Position numbers and translations under genes: made by a program | Part shown: positions 32,767 through 41,769 of the stretch, piece by piece | Layout of the letters: every line of letters begins with the position of its first letter | Numbering within the stretch: the stretch's first letter is position 1 | Source: Exobacillus caeni | GTDB lineage: Bacteria; Bacillota; Bacilli; Bacillales; Guptibacillaceae | Direction: 5' to 3' | Assembly: GCF_005747095.1 (NCBI RefSeq) | Contig: NZ_SWLG01000004.1 | Span: 248,001 to 312,000 of the forward strand | DNA length: 64,000 nucleotides | Notes under the pieces: generated by a model | Databases searched by the model: none | What the model was told of the DNA's origin: nothing | What the model saw: the letters and a program-made list of their open reading frames with translations, nothing else

Positions 32767-35178
32767 ATGACTGGAACTCTTGAACCATACAATATTAATT
32801 ATTTTTTTACGTTGATTGGAATCATAACGTCTATCTCTGCATTTTACCTTTTCTTTACTACGATTCAGAGAATAAATGATGAGATGGTTCTTTATAAAAG
32901 AAAAGTTTTGTGGAGTGGCTCGGTTGGGGTTGGTCTGGCGTTCTGGATATCGAATCTGTCTATTTCCTTATCGATCATCGATATCATGCCGGCAGATAAA
33001 ATCATAACCCACTTTGTCGCTGTATTTACTGGCAGTACACTTATTGTTTTCTTCGTCCTAAAAGCGGGGATCAACCAGTTTGTGAGACCCCTGGAATATT
33101 TTTTATCTGGATTGTTCATTTCTATCGGGTTACTGCTAGTCCTCATTGCTGGTATCATTATTCTATTTTCTAAAGATATCGTATTTATGCCCTTGTTTTT
33201 TGTCATAACGTTCCTAACTACTACCGGGTATGCCTATTCGGCTTTTCGCTTTGTATTACAGCTTGCAAGAGAGTCATCAAATACTGTAATCGGAAAGTGG
33301 AAGGCACATGGCAGTACTATTATGGGGATCACGTTTTCCATAACACCGTACCTTGCGTTTTTTTCGTTTTTAAAATCGGAGCTTATCACCGATCTCGAGC
33401 CTGCGAATGCTTTTTTGATCTTGTTAGGCCTTGAGCTTGCTGCTGTCTGGCTGTTGAATTTTATGCCCGACTGGTTTGGAGAATCAAAACGGCTGGAACA
33501 AACAGCAAGATTGCAAGAAAATCAGCAGCACTACGGTTCCTTGTTTGAAAACAATCCCGATGCAGTGTTCTCTCTTAACCAGAGCGGGTTTTTTACAAGT
33601 GTGAACAAGGTTGTTACTAAAATGACGGGATATTCTGAAGAAGAGCTGAAAAAGATGTCTTTCTTTCCGCTTCTGGGCAATGATGTTCGGAAGAAAGCTT
33701 TGTATTACTTTGAAAAAGCATTAAAGGGGAGAATGGATACATATGAACTGGCGATCGTGAAGAAAGATGACGATCCGCTGTACCTGCTCGTCTCCCTTAT
33801 GCCCATTACTATCAATGAGGAAGTTACCGGGGTATATGGCATTGCGAAAGATATAACTCAGAGCAAGAAAACGGAAAACATGATTCACTATCTCGCCTAT
33901 CATGATGAATTGACAGGACTGCCTAACCGGCGCTATTTTGTCAAAAGGGTCCGTGCTCATATAAAAAAGCACAAAAATAAAACGTTTGCCGTCCTCTTAT
34001 TGGATTTTGACCGTTTTAAAAAAATCAACGATATTTTTGGGCATGCATTTGGTGATAAAGTGATCGAGGCAATTGCAATTCGTTTAAAGGAGAGCATTCC
34101 TGAAGACAGCGTTGTTTCAAGAATAGGCGGGGATGAATTTACCGTGTTCATTCCATCGCTGCCATCGGTTGAATACATCAACACCATTTCCCAACAGCTT
34201 ATTGCAGTATTTCACAAGCCTCTCCAGATTGAAAAACAGGAATGTTTGTTAACAACAAGCATTGGAGTTTCCGTATATCCTGAGCACGGAGAAAGTACAG
34301 ATGAGCTTCTGAAAAATGCGGATATTGCCATGTACCATGTGAAGGATCACGGCACGAACAATTATTGCATCTACAAGCCAGAAATGAACAATAACACGCT
34401 GGATAAAATCATAATGGAAAATGACTTGAAGCGGGCTATCGACACTCGAGAAGTGATCGTCTATTATCAGCCTAAGTTTGATACAAAGAAAAATATACTG
34501 ATCGGCTTTGAAGCACTGGCAAGATGGAACCATCCTGAGCTTGGGCTGATATCCCCTTGTGAATTTATTCCTATCGCAGAGGAAACCGGCTTAATAATCG
34601 AATTGGAAAAGCTTGTCCTCGAACAGGCATGCGAACAAATGAAACAGTGGCATGAGCAGGGAGCATCTTCGCTTCTGATCGCAGTCAACCTTTCACAAAG
34701 GCATTTCTACCAGGAAGATGTGCTTTGCCGGATAAACGGAATATTGGAAAAAAGCAAGTTAGAAGCAAGGTTTTTAGAAATTGAAATCACAGAAAGCATG
34801 GCTATGTTTAATGAAAAAGCAACGATTACTAAATTAAATGACCTAAGGGACAGGGGCATTCAAATTAGCATCGATGACTTCGGAACAGGTTACAGTTCAT
34901 TAAGCTATCTGGGCAAGCTTCCGATTAACCGTTTAAAGATTGATAAATCCTTTATTTTGGATATCTGCACAAACAGAAAAAATGAAGCGATCGTTAAATT
35001 GATGATTTCAATGGCTGACCATTTAAGCCTTTCTATTCTTGCCGAAGGAGTAGAATCGAAAGAGCAAATCGACCTGCTTCAGGAACTGGGATGTATTGAA
35101 GTCCAGGGTTATTATTACTGCCAACCTGTTCCTGCTGAAGAAGCAGCAAAATTTCTTAAAGCAGATTCTGTTGTATAA
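32767..35178 (+). CDS. membrane diguanylate cyclase/phosphodiesterase, degenerate MHYT-PAS-GGDEF-EAL
   Basis: 803 residues. Seven hydrophobic helices (1-235) are arranged like an MHYT sensor, but the metal-binding WSMHYTGM-type motif reads FWISNLSIS. PAS follows (~255-375), then GGDEF with an intact active site GGDEF at 454-458, and EAL with EAL at 582-584 and the later DDFGTGYSSLSYL loop. Both catalytic sites look active, so it could make or break cyclic di-GMP at the membrane. Threonine aldolase starts 26 bp later, probably by chance. An HD-GYP gene, another c-di-GMP enzyme, lies 6.6 kb downstream. Confidence 0.9.
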   Translation: MTGTLEPYNINYFFTLIGIITSISAFYLFFTTIQRINDEMVLYKRKVLWSGSVGVGLAFWISNLSISLSIIDIMPADKIITHFVAVFTGSTLIVFFVLKAGINQFVRPLEYFLSGLFISIGLLLVLIAGIIILFSKDIVFMPLFFVITFLTTTGYAYSAFRFVLQLARESSNTVIGKWKAHGSTIMGITFSITPYLAFFSFLKSELITDLEPANAFLILLGLELAAVWLLNFMPDWFGESKRLEQTARLQENQQHYGSLFENNPDAVFSLNQSGFFTSVNKVVTKMTGYSEEELKKMSFFPLLGNDVRKKALYYFEKALKGRMDTYELAIVKKDDDPLYLLVSLMPITINEEVTGVYGIAKDITQSKKTENMIHYLAYHDELTGLPNRRYFVKRVRAHIKKHKNKTFAVLLLDFDRFKKINDIFGHAFGDKVIEAIAIRLKESIPEDSVVSRIGGDEFTVFIPSLPSVEYINTISQQLIAVFHKPLQIEKQECLLTTSIGVSVYPEHGESTDELLKNADIAMYHVKDHGTNNYCIYKPEMNNNTLDKIIMENDLKRAIDTREVIVYYQPKFDTKKNILIGFEALARWNHPELGLISPCEFIPIAEETGLIIELEKLVLEQACEQMKQWHEQGASSLLIAVNLSQRHFYQEDVLCRINGILEKSKLEARFLEIEITESMAMFNEKATITKLNDLRDRGIQISIDDFGTGYSSLSYLGKLPINRLKIDKSFILDICTNRKNEAIVKLMISMADHLSLSILAEGVESKEQIDLLQELGCIEVQGYYYCQPVPAEEAAKFLKADSVV

Positions 35179-35204
35179 TGGAGTAAAACAACAGGAGGGT
35201 AACC

Positions 35205-36227
35205 ATGATTGACTTACGAAGTGATACGGTGACAAAGCCAACAGAAGAGATGAGAAAAGCGATGTATGAAGCAGAAGTCGGGGATGATGTTTACGGGGAA
35301 GACCCTACCGTAAATAAATTAGAAAAAAGAGCGGCACAAATGCTTGGTAAAGAGGATGCTTTGTTTGTAACGAGTGGAACCCAGGGAAATCAGATCGCTG
35401 TTTTAACGCATTGCCAACCGGGCAATGAGATTATACTTGAAGAGGAATCGCATGTTTTCTATTACGAGGGAGCTGGGATTTCAGCGCTTGCAGGTGTCCA
35501 GCCCCGGACTGTTAAAGGAAAACGAGGGAATATGACTGTTGAGGCTATAAAAGCGGCAATAAGACCTGTTGATATACATATGCCTAAAACAGGATTGATC
35601 ATTCTTGAAAATACACATAACCGTGCGGGGGGAGCAGTTTATCCGCTTGAAGATATGAAGAATATCTATCAGCTCGCTCAGGAAAAAGGAATTCCGGTCC
35701 ATATTGATGGGGCAAGGCTCTTTAATGCAGCAGTTGCCTCGGATGTAGCACTATCCGAGTATGGCAGATACAGTGACACGATCCAGGTTTGTTTATCGAA
35801 AGGCCTCGGGGCACCCGTAGGATCTGTTATAGCCGGCTCAAAAGAATTTATTGAAGAAGCCAGAAGGTGGAGAAAGATGTTAGGGGGAGGCCTGAGGCAG
35901 GTTGGAGTGTTAGCGGCACCGGGACTGGTAGCCCTTGATAATATGATTGACAGGTTGTCTCATGATCATAAAAAAGCCAGGGTGCTTGCTGAAGGAATCT
36001 CCACAATTAAAGGATTAAGCGTTAAAAATAATGTGGAGACCAACATAGTTGTCGTAGATATTTCTGAATCAGGAAAAAACGTAGGGCAGTGGACGGAAAA
36101 ATTGAAAGAAAATGGTGTACTTGCAGTTGCTTTCGGTGAAAACTTACTCCGTTTTGTCACTCATTATGATGTATCCGAAGAAGAAATTCAAAGGGCTTTA
36201 TCTGTCTTAAATAAAATAGCTGGCTAA
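35205..36227 (+). CDS. low-specificity L-threonine aldolase
   Basis: 340 residues of PLP fold type I. The N-terminal signature IDLRSDTVTKPTEEMRKAM, GDDVYGEDPT and the PLP lysine in CLSKGLGAPVGS (Lys199) are typical. It cleaves L-threonine or L-allo-threonine to glycine and acetaldehyde. AACAGGAGGG precedes the ATG. A strong terminator follows. It is 26 bp from the GGDEF-EAL stop and may be cotranscribed, without an obvious functional link. Confidence 0.93.
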   Translation: MIDLRSDTVTKPTEEMRKAMYEAEVGDDVYGEDPTVNKLEKRAAQMLGKEDALFVTSGTQGNQIAVLTHCQPGNEIILEEESHVFYYEGAGISALAGVQPRTVKGKRGNMTVEAIKAAIRPVDIHMPKTGLIILENTHNRAGGAVYPLEDMKNIYQLAQEKGIPVHIDGARLFNAAVASDVALSEYGRYSDTIQVCLSKGLGAPVGSVIAGSKEFIEEARRWRKMLGGGLRQVGVLAAPGLVALDNMIDRLSHDHKKARVLAEGISTIKGLSVKNNVETNIVVVDISESGKNVGQWTEKLKENGVLAVAFGENLLRFVTHYDVSEEEIQRALSVLNKIAG

Positions 36228-36233
36228 CAAGTT

Positions 36234-36265
36234 GACAGGCGTTGCGTACGCCTGTCTTTATTTTT
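36234..36265 (+). terminator. rho-independent terminator after threonine aldolase gene
   Basis: GACAGGCG and CGCCTGTC form a perfect 8-bp stem, followed by TTTATTTTT. Confidence 0.92.
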
Positions 36266-36322
36266 GTCCAAAACCCTAACCGGATAGAAAAGCTTCTATT
36301 ATAACATTTCCCGGCTTATCTT

Positions 36323-36389
36323 TGTATTGGGAAACCCGTTGATAATTAAGGGTTTATTCGCTGTTTAACTCGCTTTATTTCCCAATACA
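36323..36389. promoter_or_regulatory. long inverted repeat upstream of the neutral protease gene
   Basis: TGTATTGGGAAA (36323-36334) is repeated inverted as TTTCCCAATACA (36378-36389). Nested inside is AAACCC...GGGTTT. The element ends 76 bp before the protease ATG and could be an operator or a structured leader. No T run follows, so it is not a simple terminator. Confidence 0.55.
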
Positions 36390-36465
36390 AGACGCTTTTT
36401 TTCTGTGCTACCATTAGTATAGAATATTTTAAATATTCTACAAAAAAAGATAAGGGAGAGGTAGC

Positions 36466-38112
36466 ATGATGAAGAAAAGTTTAGCTTTAGCTCTAGCAAC
36501 AGGTCTGGTATTTAGTTCCGGTTTACCGGGAGTCAATGCGATGAGTGATGATGCACTGCAGCAAAAGGCAATGGACAAAATGGAGATTGTCCAGAAAAAT
36601 TTTGATAAAAATGATAAGGTACCTTCCTTTTTATCCGGTAAGCTTTCTGAGAAGTCCTACAACACGGAAAAAGAGATTAAAACATACTTAAAAGAAAATA
36701 GTGATCTTTTTAAGCTTAATCCTAAAACGGATTTGACACTGTTAGATGTTAAAACGGACGAGCTTGGAATGAAGCACTATGAATATATTCAATCTGTAAA
36801 AGGTGTCCCTGTTGAAGGTGCGAAATTTATCGTACATACAGATAAGGAAGGAAAAGTGACTGCCGTTAACGGAACTGTTCATCCAACTGCTTCTGCTGAC
36901 GTTAAAACGACTTCCCCTAAGCTTAGCAAGCAGGACGCTATTGAAAAAGCCTGGGATAGCATTGATTTGACAAAAGCTGAAACGAACAACAATGGGGAGT
37001 CTGGTGAAGCGCCAAGCTTTGTAAAAAATTCGGACATGCTTGAAACTGCTGAAAAAGGCAAGCTTGTAGTACATGAAAAGAACGGAAAGTTCAGTTTAGC
37101 ATATAAAGTGGAACTGCAGTTTATCGATCCGTATCCTGCGAACTGGCAAATCTTTGTAGATGCTAGAGACGGAAGTATTGTAGAGGCATACAACGCCGTT
37201 ACAGCTAGTGCGACATCCGGATACGGATATGGAGTCAACGGCGGATATAAAGCATTGAACACCTATTATTCAAGTGGAACATACTATCTTTATGATGTTA
37301 CAAAGCCGATGAGCGGTGTGATCAGGACAACTACTGCAAAGAACGGAACTTCTATTCCGGGATGGTACTCTGTTGACAGCAACAATGCATGGACAGCATA
37401 CTCGCAGGGAGCAGATGTAGATGCCCATTACAATGCCGGTAAAGTCTATGATTATTATTACAACACGCATAACCGAAACAGTTATGATAACAGCGGGTCT
37501 ACATTAACGTCTACCGTCCACTATGGTTCAAATTATAACAATGCGTTCTGGAACGGATCCCAAATGGTTTATGGAGATGGGGATGGAAGCACATTCGCTC
37601 CACTTTCAGGTGCACTTGATGTAGTGGCACACGAACTGACACATGCAGTAACAGAGCGGACTGCCGGGCTTCAGTATCAATATCAGTCAGGAGCTCTAAA
37701 TGAATCGATGTCCGATGTGTTCGGCTATTTCCTTGATTCTGGTGACTGGTTGATGGGTGAGGATGTATATACTCCTGGAGTTGGAGGAGATGCTCTGCGA
37801 AGCCTTTCAAACCCAGAAGCGTATGGCCAGCCGTCTCATATGAATGATTATGTGAATACCTCGAGTGATAACGGTGGAGTTCATACGAACAGCGGGATTC
37901 CGAACAAAGCGGGTTATTTAACTATTTCTTCGATCGGTAAAAGTGCTGCAGAGAAAATTTACTATCGTGCTTTAACAGTCTATTTAACGCCGACAAGTGA
38001 CTTTAGCGATGCTCGTGCTGCACTGCTTCAATCTGCCGCTGATTATTACGGCTCAGGAAGCTCGACTTATAATGCTGTTGCAAATGCATGGAATCAGGTT
38101 GGGGTTTATTAA
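36466..38112 (+). CDS. secreted neutral protease (bacillolysin, M4/thermolysin family)
   Basis: 548 residues as pre-pro-enzyme. Signal peptide ~1-26, FTP and PepSY propeptide domains to about residue 245, then the mature M4 domain. Zinc ligands His389 and His393 (HELTH) with catalytic Glu390, third ligand Glu413 in NESMSDVF, and active-site His in GGVHTNSGIPNKAGY are all present. It is secreted and degrades extracellular protein. Single-gene unit with a large inverted repeat upstream and a terminator downstream, as for nprB/nprE-type genes. Confidence 0.95.
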   Translation: MMKKSLALALATGLVFSSGLPGVNAMSDDALQQKAMDKMEIVQKNFDKNDKVPSFLSGKLSEKSYNTEKEIKTYLKENSDLFKLNPKTDLTLLDVKTDELGMKHYEYIQSVKGVPVEGAKFIVHTDKEGKVTAVNGTVHPTASADVKTTSPKLSKQDAIEKAWDSIDLTKAETNNNGESGEAPSFVKNSDMLETAEKGKLVVHEKNGKFSLAYKVELQFIDPYPANWQIFVDARDGSIVEAYNAVTASATSGYGYGVNGGYKALNTYYSSGTYYLYDVTKPMSGVIRTTTAKNGTSIPGWYSVDSNNAWTAYSQGADVDAHYNAGKVYDYYYNTHNRNSYDNSGSTLTSTVHYGSNYNNAFWNGSQMVYGDGDGSTFAPLSGALDVVAHELTHAVTERTAGLQYQYQSGALNESMSDVFGYFLDSGDWLMGEDVYTPGVGGDALRSLSNPEAYGQPSHMNDYVNTSSDNGGVHTNSGIPNKAGYLTISSIGKSAAEKIYYRALTVYLTPTSDFSDARAALLQSAADYYGSGSSTYNAVANAWNQVGVY

Positions 38113-38129
38113 TAAAATATTTAATAGGA

Positions 38130-38160
38130 ACGGGGCTGCTATCAAGCAGTCCTGTTTTTA
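38130..38160 (+). terminator. rho-independent terminator after protease gene
   Basis: ACGGGGCTGCT pairs with AGCAGTCCTGT (one T-G pair) around ATCA, followed by a T run. Confidence 0.88.
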
Positions 38161-38365
38161 TGTTTTAATCCGTATTTTCCGTGTGTTGAAAAACTGAGGA
38201 TGGCGATTAAAAGAAAAACGGCTTCAATTTCCAATATTTCGTTTTTTTGGTACGATAAACAGGTAAACTATAGGAGGAGTAGATTTTATCAGTTATGCCC
38301 GTTAATTTTGAAATGACTAATGATTATGGAATGGAGAATGCCAAAGAGACGGAGGATCCTTACGT

Positions 38366-39970
38366 ATGGAAGAACTAGATTTGCATCATATAGTTGAACT
38401 CGGGTTAATCCTGCTTATGATCGCAGCAGGAATCACTGCCGTGGCCAAGAAGCTAAAGCAGCCATACCCAATCGCACTTGTAATCATCGGAACGCTGATC
38501 GGACTTCTAAACATACCTGTTTTAGAGCCGCTTAAAATGTTTATAACAGAAGGAGAAGTTTTTAACTTTGTTATTCTGACAATTTTTCTTCCTGCCCTGT
38601 TAGGTGAAGCCGCCCTTAAGCTTCCTTTCTCTCATCTTAACGAAAACCGAAGGCCAATCCTTGCGCTGGCTTTCGGCGGGACCCTTGTTTCTTTTCTTGT
38701 GATCGGTTTTTCAACCTACTTTTTTCTTGATTTGCCTATTTCAGTCGCGTTTGTGTTTGCAGCTCTGATGAGTGCAACTGACCCGGTCAGCGTGTTGTCC
38801 ATCTTTAAAAGTATGGGGGTCAATAAAAGACTGTCAACAATAATCGAAGGAGAAAGTTTGTTTAACGATGGACTTGCAGTAGTCCTGTTCAAAATTTCCG
38901 CCTTTTCGCTCCTGGCTTATATCGATCAGGGATGGGGCGGAGCTGCGAGTGGTACCCTTGAGTTTATAAAAGTAGTCTCCGGTGGGTTGTTGATCGGAGG
39001 AGCGCTTGGATACGTGTTTTCAACGATTACAAAGTTTTTTGATGATTATCCGCTCGAGATAATATTTAGCATCATCCTTTTCTATGGATCGTACCTCCTT
39101 GCTGAAAGTATCCATGTTTCAGGTGTTATTGCGGTCGTAGTAGCTGCCCTTACGTTTGGCAACTATGGAGCTAGAGTAGGAATGAGTCCTACCACTAAAC
39201 TTAATATCAATAACTTCTGGGATGTTGCGGCCCTCTTTGCAAATTCCATTGTCTTTTTGATGGTTGGATTAGAAATTACCCGAATTGACTTTACGGATAA
39301 ATGGGGGATGATCTTAACCGCTTTGCTCATTGTTCTGATCGGTCGCAGTATAGCTGTGTATGGGAGCACGTCCTTCATTCGGAAGATACCGTTCGCATGG
39401 AAGCATGTGTTAAATTGGGGAGGATTGAAAGGTTCCCTATCAATCGCATTGGCTTTAAGCCTGCCATATGACTTTGCTGGAAGAGAAACCGTTTTAATTC
39501 TGGCCTTTAGCATCGTCCTGTTCTCTCTAGTCGTTCAGGGAATCACAATTAAGCCGTTGATATCATTCTTCGGTTTACGGGCTGAAGAAAGCGGTGCAGT
39601 AGAATATCAGCAAATTATTGTTCGATTGCACCGGTATGAAGCAGGAATTAAACAGATCCATAAAATTAAAAATCGATTGTTTATTCCGGAACCAGTTTAT
39701 AAAGATCTTATAGAATCATATGAAGCCGAAATCGAAAAGGACCACCGAGCGCTCGACCAGCTTCTTGTTCGAAACCCAGACCTTAAGAGGAATCAAATGA
39801 ACACCCTCTGGAAGCATGCGCTTTACGCCCAGTATGAAAAGGTTTCTGAACTGGAAAGCGAAGAAATTATTTCAGGCGAAATTGCCGAAAAAGAAAAAGA
39901 ACTGATCAATGATCTGCTTGTAAATGAAGAAGGAAAAGAACTGCTTAAAGAAACAAAAACCCATCCGTAA
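38366..39970 (+). CDS. Na+/H+ antiporter, CPA1/NhaP type
   Basis: 534 residues: about 12-13 membrane helices to residue ~405 and a ~130-residue hydrophilic C-terminal tail. SATDPVS near residue 135-141 and EGESLFNDG near 166-174 are the CPA1 ion-binding motifs. It exchanges Na+ or K+ for protons across the membrane, serving pH and salt tolerance. It resembles NhaK/YvgP of Bacillus but is shorter in the tail. GGAGGATCC precedes the ATG, and a terminator ends a one-gene unit. Confidence 0.9.
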   Translation: MEELDLHHIVELGLILLMIAAGITAVAKKLKQPYPIALVIIGTLIGLLNIPVLEPLKMFITEGEVFNFVILTIFLPALLGEAALKLPFSHLNENRRPILALAFGGTLVSFLVIGFSTYFFLDLPISVAFVFAALMSATDPVSVLSIFKSMGVNKRLSTIIEGESLFNDGLAVVLFKISAFSLLAYIDQGWGGAASGTLEFIKVVSGGLLIGGALGYVFSTITKFFDDYPLEIIFSIILFYGSYLLAESIHVSGVIAVVVAALTFGNYGARVGMSPTTKLNINNFWDVAALFANSIVFLMVGLEITRIDFTDKWGMILTALLIVLIGRSIAVYGSTSFIRKIPFAWKHVLNWGGLKGSLSIALALSLPYDFAGRETVLILAFSIVLFSLVVQGITIKPLISFFGLRAEESGAVEYQQIIVRLHRYEAGIKQIHKIKNRLFIPEPVYKDLIESYEAEIEKDHRALDQLLVRNPDLKRNQMNTLWKHALYAQYEKVSELESEEIISGEIAEKEKELINDLLVNEEGKELLKETKTHP

Positions 39971-39971
39971 G

Positions 39972-40001
39972 AAAACTGCTGCCTCACCGGGCAGCAGTTT
40001 T
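39972..40001 (+). terminator. rho-independent terminator after antiporter gene
   Basis: AAAACTGCTGC and GCAGCAGTTTT form a perfect 11-bp stem with an 8-nt loop. Confidence 0.92.
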
Positions 40002-40007
40002 AATATA

Positions 40008-40641
40008 GGCTCTTTTCTAAAAGACTGTTGTTTCTGCATAAAAGCGATAAACTGCGACATAGCGAACGGCTGGTCGCTACGGAAATACACTACGCTTTCC
40101 GCGGGCTCGCGCTGAGCCTCCTCACTCGCAAAGAACGCTCCTTGCGGGGTCTCAGTCGTCTTCGCTGTCCCGCAGGAGTCTACGTGTATTTCCTTCGCTG
40201 AGCTGTGCTTTGACGTTCTACATTTTTGAAAAACGCCAATTGATTGGAGCAGAGGGCAGTAGACTCCTCGAAAATGTATTCGCATTTCCTTCGTGCGATG
40301 TCCAGCTGTCGAAGCCTTCCTTGTCCTGCAGGAAAAGCAAAAGCTGAAGATCCCGCAGTGTTGAAAGGTGGAGGCGAACGCCAAGAAACGAATGGATTGG
40401 ACTGAACCGCATGGAGATAAGAAACAACGCCGAACGAAAGAGAGTCGATATTGCCGTATCGCAAGGAGGGGGGGGAAATCCACTAGTCTCTGTGAGCCGG
40501 AACTAGACAGGCGGTTTTTGCTTAAGCTGAAGCATTGCCCGCGGAAAGTGAACTGCCCGGAGCGAAAATCAATGCTGTAATTGCGTCGCAGTTCATCTCT
40601 TATGTGAAGCTTATTAAGCAACAAAGTCTGCGAAAAGATCC
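40008..40641. repeat. 634-bp long form of the terminal-inverted-repeat element
   Basis: Ends GGCTCTTTTCTAAAAGACTG and the inverted GTCTGCGAAAAGATCC are related. Its outer arms match the short 172-bp form at 26903-27074. The middle contains two inverted-repeat modules, for example AAATACAC...GTGTATTT flanking CCGCGGGC...CCCGCAGGAG, and stretches shared with the unrelated-ended element at 61231-61867. No transposase and no credible gene. A 1-kb intergenic space is almost filled by it. Confidence 0.8.
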
Positions 40642-40779
40642 TTATATGAAAAATGATCGAAGATTCCGTTTATTATGTCGAAATACGGGAAACACCTATA
40701 ATAACATATCGTATACGAAATAGTCAAAAAAGTTTGACATCTGTGCACAGGTAAAACTGTTAAGGAGGACAGTTTTTAA

Positions 40780-41316
40780 ATGCCTTATATCCAAACCGAA
40801 CGTCTGACAATGATTCCTCTTTCAATCGATTTACTTAGAGCCATGAAGTTGAAAGAAAAAAATCAACTGGGAGACATTCTTTCTGTTGAGGTGCCGGAAA
40901 ACTTTTCAGTAGATGAATATGATGAAACATTATCCCTAAAAGTTAGCAATGAAGAGCTTGAACCGTTAAAATGCAAGCTGGAGGGGCCATTAATCCATAC
41001 GAGAGACCAAAAAGTCATCGGAGCAATGGGCTTTCTTAAGGAACCAGACCAAAACGGAGAAGTGGAAATCGGATATACGATCATTTCAGAGTACCGTAAC
41101 AAAGGTTATGTGTTTGAGATGGCAAAGGCTTTCGGTACCTGGGCATGTTACAGCACCGAAAGTGAGCATATAGAGAAAGGCGCTAATTCAAAAAGCCAGG
41201 AAAAAACAGATTTATTTTTTGAAAAAAAGGGATTATCCCGGTTGAAAATAGATTGTTCGCTAATTTCGGGTTTACTGGATCAACAAAAATATAAAGAAAT
41301 TAACGGATATGTTTAA
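40780..41316 (+). CDS. GNAT acetyltransferase of RimJ/RimL type, C-terminal half divergent
   Basis: 178 residues. The start (YIQTERLTMIPLSIDLL) and VIGAMGFLKEP...GEVEIGYTIISEYRNKGY are typical of RimJ/RimL-like GNAT enzymes. The acetyl-CoA loop RNKGYVFEMAKAF lacks the usual second Gly/Ala, and the last third (ENAR/N-GAS region) is compressed to GANSKSQEKTDLFFEKKGL. It may be weakened or specialised. AAGGAGG lies 11 bp before the ATG. Stand-alone gene with its own terminator. Confidence 0.78.
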   Translation: MPYIQTERLTMIPLSIDLLRAMKLKEKNQLGDILSVEVPENFSVDEYDETLSLKVSNEELEPLKCKLEGPLIHTRDQKVIGAMGFLKEPDQNGEVEIGYTIISEYRNKGYVFEMAKAFGTWACYSTESEHIEKGANSKSQEKTDLFFEKKGLSRLKIDCSLISGLLDQQKYKEINGYV

Positions 41317-41345
41317 ACCTCACCAGATTGTTGGTGAGGTTTTTT
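41315..41345 (+). terminator. rho-independent terminator after GNAT gene
   Basis: AACCTCACC and GGTGAGGTT form a perfect 9-bp stem followed by T's. Confidence 0.9.
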
Positions 41346-41769
41346 AGTGGAAAACCGCCGTTCATGGTAAAGATGGGTGGGATAATATAACCAATTTTTC
41401 CAATAAAAAACACGCAATAGGCCTTTCGATTTGAATGCAGATAGTACATAATGCCTTTTTATTAGCCTGTGATTTAAGTTTTTTTCTCATATTTAGCAGT
41501 GAGTTTGGGAGAAAGGACCTCCTTGGGATAAATGATGATAAAAAAAAGAATATGACAAACTATCTAGACGGGGCACTAAGTTTTTTATACACTTTGAGTA
41601 GAGGCTTTGTATTTATTTGTCGAAAAAATTGCAAAGTTAACTTTGATGGTAACCTATGATTCTATAAATTTATAGTTAGCATCCTGGGACTAGAGAGCGA
41701 TAGTAAGGAAAGATTATATTTAAAATTATGCTTTAACAGCACAAATAAAAAAGCAGCGAGGGTTACTTT
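41346..41769. other. 424-bp AT-rich region without a supported gene
   Basis: Upstream region of the HD-GYP gene. A 74-codon frame (41435-41659) lacks a ribosome site and looks random. No riboswitch was recognised; the cyclic di-GMP aptamer signatures are absent. Confidence 0.6.

Noticed and set aside
39872-40624. 250-codon minus-strand frame in the repeat element
   Set aside because: It spans the end of the antiporter gene, its terminator and the repeat; composition is that of non-coding hairpin DNA.
41435-41659. 74-codon frame upstream of the HD-GYP gene
   Set aside because: No ribosome binding site, no recognisable pattern, and AT-rich composition typical of spacer DNA.
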